A stretch of DNA of 7,755 nt from Clostridia bacterium (GTDB lineage: Bacteria; Bacillota_A; Clostridia; Oscillospirales; CAG-382), in contig JAFWWX010000116.1 of assembly GCA_017517985.1 (NCBI GenBank), forward strand, positions 1 through 7,755. The letters are read 5' to 3'. The position numbers were made by a program, and so were the translations under genes. Under the pieces are notes generated by a model, which saw only the letters and a program-made list of their open reading frames with translations, searched no databases and was not told the origin of the DNA. Positions 5,401 through 7,755 of this stretch are shown here, piece by piece (positions within the stretch are counted from its first letter, which is position 1; each line of letters starts with the position of its first letter).

Positions 5401-6635
5401 TATATTTCTCCTTTCACACGGGGATTCTTTTTTGCTACTTCAACCTCATTTACAAGGGCGCTTATGATACCGTCACTCATTTTAAGAGTAATGTTGTCAC
5501 CGATAGAAACTTCTGAAACCGAAGAAAGTACATTTCCGGATTTGTCATATACAGCGCCGTAGCCTCTTGACAGTACAGCAAGGGGATTAAGAGCTGTCAT
5601 TTTAACAGAAATTTCTGAAAGGGAGTTGCGTTTAGCTTTTATAGCCTTTTCAAATGAGTCAAAAAATTTCACCTCTGCTACAGCAAGGTCTGTACGCTTT
5701 TTATCAATATATACTTCAGGTGACTTAAAGAATGGAAGCTCTGAAATATAGGTGAGTTTGTTTTTGTATTCGCTGATTTTGTTTGAAATACTGTAGTCAA
5801 ATCTGTTTTTTATTATAGATAGAGTGTTCTTTAAGTCCACCATATCCGGAACCGCAAGCTCTGCCGCAGCGGATGGGGTTGGTGCTCTGAGGTCAGATAC
5901 AAAGTCGCATATTGTATAATCAATTTCGTGACCAACAGCCGAGACAACGGGTGTTTCACAGGCAAATATTGCTCTTGCAAGCTTTTCATCGTCGAAGCAC
6001 CAGAGGTCTTCAATTGAACCTCCACCTCTGCCGATAATAATTGTATCAACTCTGCCATCAAAGTACTTTATTCCGTTTATAAGAGATGCTGCAGCACCGG
6101 TTCCTTGAACAAGAGCGGGGTAAAGCTCAAACTCGCACACAGGGTATCTTCTTGTCAGAATATTTTTAAGGTCCGCAATAGCCGCACCGGTCTTTGCGGT
6201 TATAATACCAATTTTTTTCGGAAATCTTGGAATTGGTTTTTTGTATTTGTCGTCAAAAAGACCCTCGTCTGATAGCTTTTCTTTCAGCTGCTCAAATGCA
6301 AGATACAAAGAACCTATACCGTCAGGAACAAGTTCATCGCAGTAAAGCTGGTAAATTCCGTCCCTTTCATAGACGGAAATTCTGCCGTGTGCGGTTACCT
6401 TCATTCCGTTTTCAGGTTCAAAGGGAACAAGTGAAGCGTAGCTTCTGAACATTACAGCCTTAAGATTTGCCGTTGCGTCCTTAAGTGTAAAATAAAAATG
6501 TCCGCTTTTATAGTGGTTTGTAAAATTTGATATTTCGCCTTTGATGTAAATATCTGAAAGCAGCTCAGCCGAACCCAGGATTGCCCCGACATATTCGTTG
6601 AGCTGCGAAACAGTAAGCTTTATTGGAGAATTCAT
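5400..6635 (-). CDS. xseA: Exodeoxyribonuclease VII large subunit
   Basis: XseA is the catalytic subunit of exonuclease VII, which degrades single-stranded DNA to short oligonucleotides in repair. The 411-aa protein starts with an OB-fold nucleic-acid-binding domain (VSQLNEYV to about residue 100, including KGEISNF and GHFYFTLKD). The catalytic region follows, with [14 protein letters not shown] (142-155), [11 protein letters not shown] (202-212), GHEIDYT (235-241) and [10 protein letters not shown] (250-259). A coiled-coil stretch (about 265-350) and a short C-terminal beta segment with LSRGYG follow. It is a little shorter than the E. coli and B. subtilis proteins, mainly in the coiled-coil part. 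TAKTGAA replaces the more usual TSxTGAA. The SD GAGG overlaps the TGA stop of the preceding gene and is 5 nt from ATG, so translation is probably coupled. Confidence 0.97.
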   Translation of the reverse strand: MNSPIKLTVSQLNEYVGAILGSAELLSDIYIKGEISNFTNHYKSGHFYFTLKDATANLKAVMFRSYASLVPFEPENGMKVTAHGRISVYERDGIYQLYCDELVPDGIGSLYLAFEQLKEKLSDEGLFDDKYKKPIPRFPKKIGIITAKTGAAIADLKNILTRRYPVCEFELYPALVQGTGAAASLINGIKYFDGRVDTIIIGRGGGSIEDLWCFDDEKLARAIFACETPVVSAVGHEIDYTICDFVSDLRAPTPSAAAELAVPDMVDLKNTLSIIKNRFDYSISNKISEYKNKLTYISELPFFKSPEVYIDKKRTDLAVAEVKFFDSFEKAIKAKRNSLSEISVKMTALNPLAVLSRGYGAVYDKSGNVLSSVSEVSIGDNITLKMSDGIISALVNEVEVAKKNPRVKGEI

Positions 6636-6642
6636 ATTTACC

Positions 6643-7596
6643 TCATATTATAAGGTTATTGTTGTGCCGGTAGCAGGTAAGTGCAGATATTCCCAGGGCA
6701 TTGTCGCAGGAATACTTTGGGAGAGCAAAATGTACATTACCAATTTTTGAAAGTTCATCACGGATATAAGAGTTTGACATAACTCCTCCGGCGTAAAGAA
6801 TGGGAAGTGACGGATATTCAAGGCGTATATTTTCAGATAGTTTATAAAGGGTTTTTGCAATATACGAAAATGTAAACTTGCAGATATCCGAAATATTTTT
6901 TCCGTCTGAAATCATCTTTTTGCACATATTTTCAAGTCCCGAAAGATTGCAATATCCGTCAAGGACCGAAACCTTGGGTGAAAACTTTCTTTGGCTGTCA
7001 AGAGATAGCCTGTCCATTTCAGCACCGCAGGGGAAGTGAAGCCCCATGGCGACACCGCATCTGTCAATCGCCTGTCCGGCATTAAGGTCCTTTGTGCCTC
7101 CGATTATTTCACATTTAAGTCCATCATAAAGAGAGGATACGTGCAAAACTTCGGTAGTACCCCCGGAAACGTGAAAAGATATAAAGTCGTTATTAAGAAT
7201 ATCCATACAATTTCCGGAAATTGCAGCTGCAGATATATGTCCGCTTTGATGTGAAAACTCATAGAGGGGGACAGATAATGCACAGGAGATAGCGGTTGCA
7301 AATGATACGCCTGCAAGAAAGCAAGGCATATAAGAGCCCTCAGCATCTCTTGGCTTTGAGGAAACTCCAACTGCACAAATTTTTGATTTGTCGATTTCTG
7401 CACAGTCAAAAAGCCTTTTACAAAGTTCTGGTAACGCCTTTGTGTGATGAAATAGAGCGTCACTTTGTCTAAGGCCTTGTTCGCCATCCTTGACAGGTAA
7501 GAGTTGTCTTTGTTCTGAAATAATTTTTTTACCGTCAGAAATGCAGAGACTTGTGGTGTAATTGCTTGTATCCACACCCAGAAAAAATTTATCCAT
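6643..7596 (-). CDS. TsaD/Kae1-family protein (peptidase M22-like), divergent paralog
   Basis: The 317-aa protein has the ASKHA fold signatures of the TsaD/Kae1 family, whose canonical member makes the t6A modification on tRNA. The metal-site motif HQSGH (His116, His120), SGGTTEV (144-150), a degenerate AGQAIDR (173-179) in place of AGEAFDK, the glycine-rich GGVMSN (270-275) and CDNA with Asp299 are visible. The N-terminal motif reads DTSNYTTS instead of the usual TSCDET pattern. Together with AGQAIDR this marks it as a divergent paralog rather than clear TsaD. A longer reading from an ATG at 7704 would run back through the nusB coding end. ATG 7596 is 4 nt past the nusB stop and begins exactly at the conserved strand. 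It lies between nusB and xseA, where Bacillus has folD. The old label O-sialoglycoprotein endopeptidase is not supported by these residues. Confidence 0.85.
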   Translation of the reverse strand: MDKFFLGVDTSNYTTSLCISDGKKIISEQRQLLPVKDGEQGLRQSDALFHHTKALPELCKRLFDCAEIDKSKICAVGVSSKPRDAEGSYMPCFLAGVSFATAISCALSVPLYEFSHQSGHISAAAISGNCMDILNNDFISFHVSGGTTEVLHVSSLYDGLKCEIIGGTKDLNAGQAIDRCGVAMGLHFPCGAEMDRLSLDSQRKFSPKVSVLDGYCNLSGLENMCKKMISDGKNISDICKFTFSYIAKTLYKLSENIRLEYPSLPILYAGGVMSNSYIRDELSKIGNVHFALPKYSCDNALGISALTCYRHNNNLII

Positions 7597-7600
7597 CAGT

Positions 7601-7755
7601 TTATTCGCCTTTGGAAATTCCTTTGACAATGTTGCCAAGTATTCCGTTAACAAAGCTGTAGCCGTTATCGTCATCAAAACGTTTTGCAAGCTCAATTGCT
7701 TCATTTATTGATACTTTGACGGGAATATCGTCAATGTAAAGAAGTTCATAAACAG
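7601..7755 (-). CDS. nusB: NusB transcription antitermination factor, C-terminal 50 residues (partial)
   Basis: The window cuts this gene, and only the end of the protein is visible. The segment [19 protein letters not shown] followed by ELAKRF, a [10 protein letters not shown] stretch and a lysine-rich end matches the C-terminal helices of NusB. In that protein, DIP..V.INEA.ELAK.F and the FVNG.L..I motif are hallmarks. NusB binds boxA RNA with NusE (S10) and supports antitermination in rRNA operons. The TAA stop is 4 nt before the next gene, so nusB is the upstream member of the operon that ends with ispA. The promoter and start are outside the window. Confidence 0.92.
   Translation of the reverse strand, partial: VYELLYIDDIPVKVSINEAIELAKRFDDDNGYSFVNGILGNIVKGISKGE

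Noticed and set aside
7597..7704. A 36-residue N-terminal extension of the TsaD-like protein, from an ATG at 7704
   Set aside because: It reads through the nusB coding end in another frame, and the conserved family start (FFLGVDTS) lies right after ATG 7596.

Overview
The window looks like chromosomal DNA of a low-GC Gram-positive bacterium, most likely a gut-type Clostridia (Ruminococcus/Oscillospiraceae-like). The reasons are AT-rich intergenic DNA, strong purine-rich Shine-Dalgarno (SD) sites, sigma-A type promoters, a short Firmicutes-type glucose-6-phosphate isomerase, a PBP5-type carboxypeptidase, and a nusB-(TsaD-like)-xseA-xseB-ispA gene run that resembles the Firmicutes nusB-folD-xseA-xseB-ispA cluster. 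The genus is inferred from protein style and gene order, not proven.

Layout. Positions 1-402 hold no convincing gene. They contain a plus-strand terminator at the left edge, a symmetric array of short hairpins separated by GCTAAATT/AATTTAGC words (53-220), a second plus-strand terminator (297-334) related to the first, and the terminator of the next gene. Four minus-strand genes or transcription units follow. The first is a small P-loop NTPase of unknown role with a perfect consensus promoter. Next come pgi and, upstream of it, dacF, whose SD lies inside a 12-bp inverted repeat. After a 289-bp non-coding gap comes the only plus-strand gene, a 78-aa repeat-containing lipoprotein that starts at GTG. 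A strong hairpin terminator then separates it from a convergent, tightly packed minus-strand operon: nusB (partial, cut by the right edge), a TsaD/Kae1-like paralog, xseA, xseB and ispA. The operon's junctions are 4 nt, 7 nt, a 1-nt overlap and 1 nt.

Function. The operon joins transcription antitermination (NusB), an uncharacterised Kae1-family ATPase-fold protein, both subunits of exonuclease VII, and farnesyl diphosphate synthase. It ends at ispA, without the dxs-tlyA-argR-recN continuation seen in Bacillus. pgi is glycolytic housekeeping and dacF trims peptidoglycan at the membrane.

No complete mobile element, CRISPR array or RNA gene was recognised. The least explained parts are the hairpin array, the stem sequence shared by two terminators, the dacF leader hairpin, and the TsaD-like paralog.
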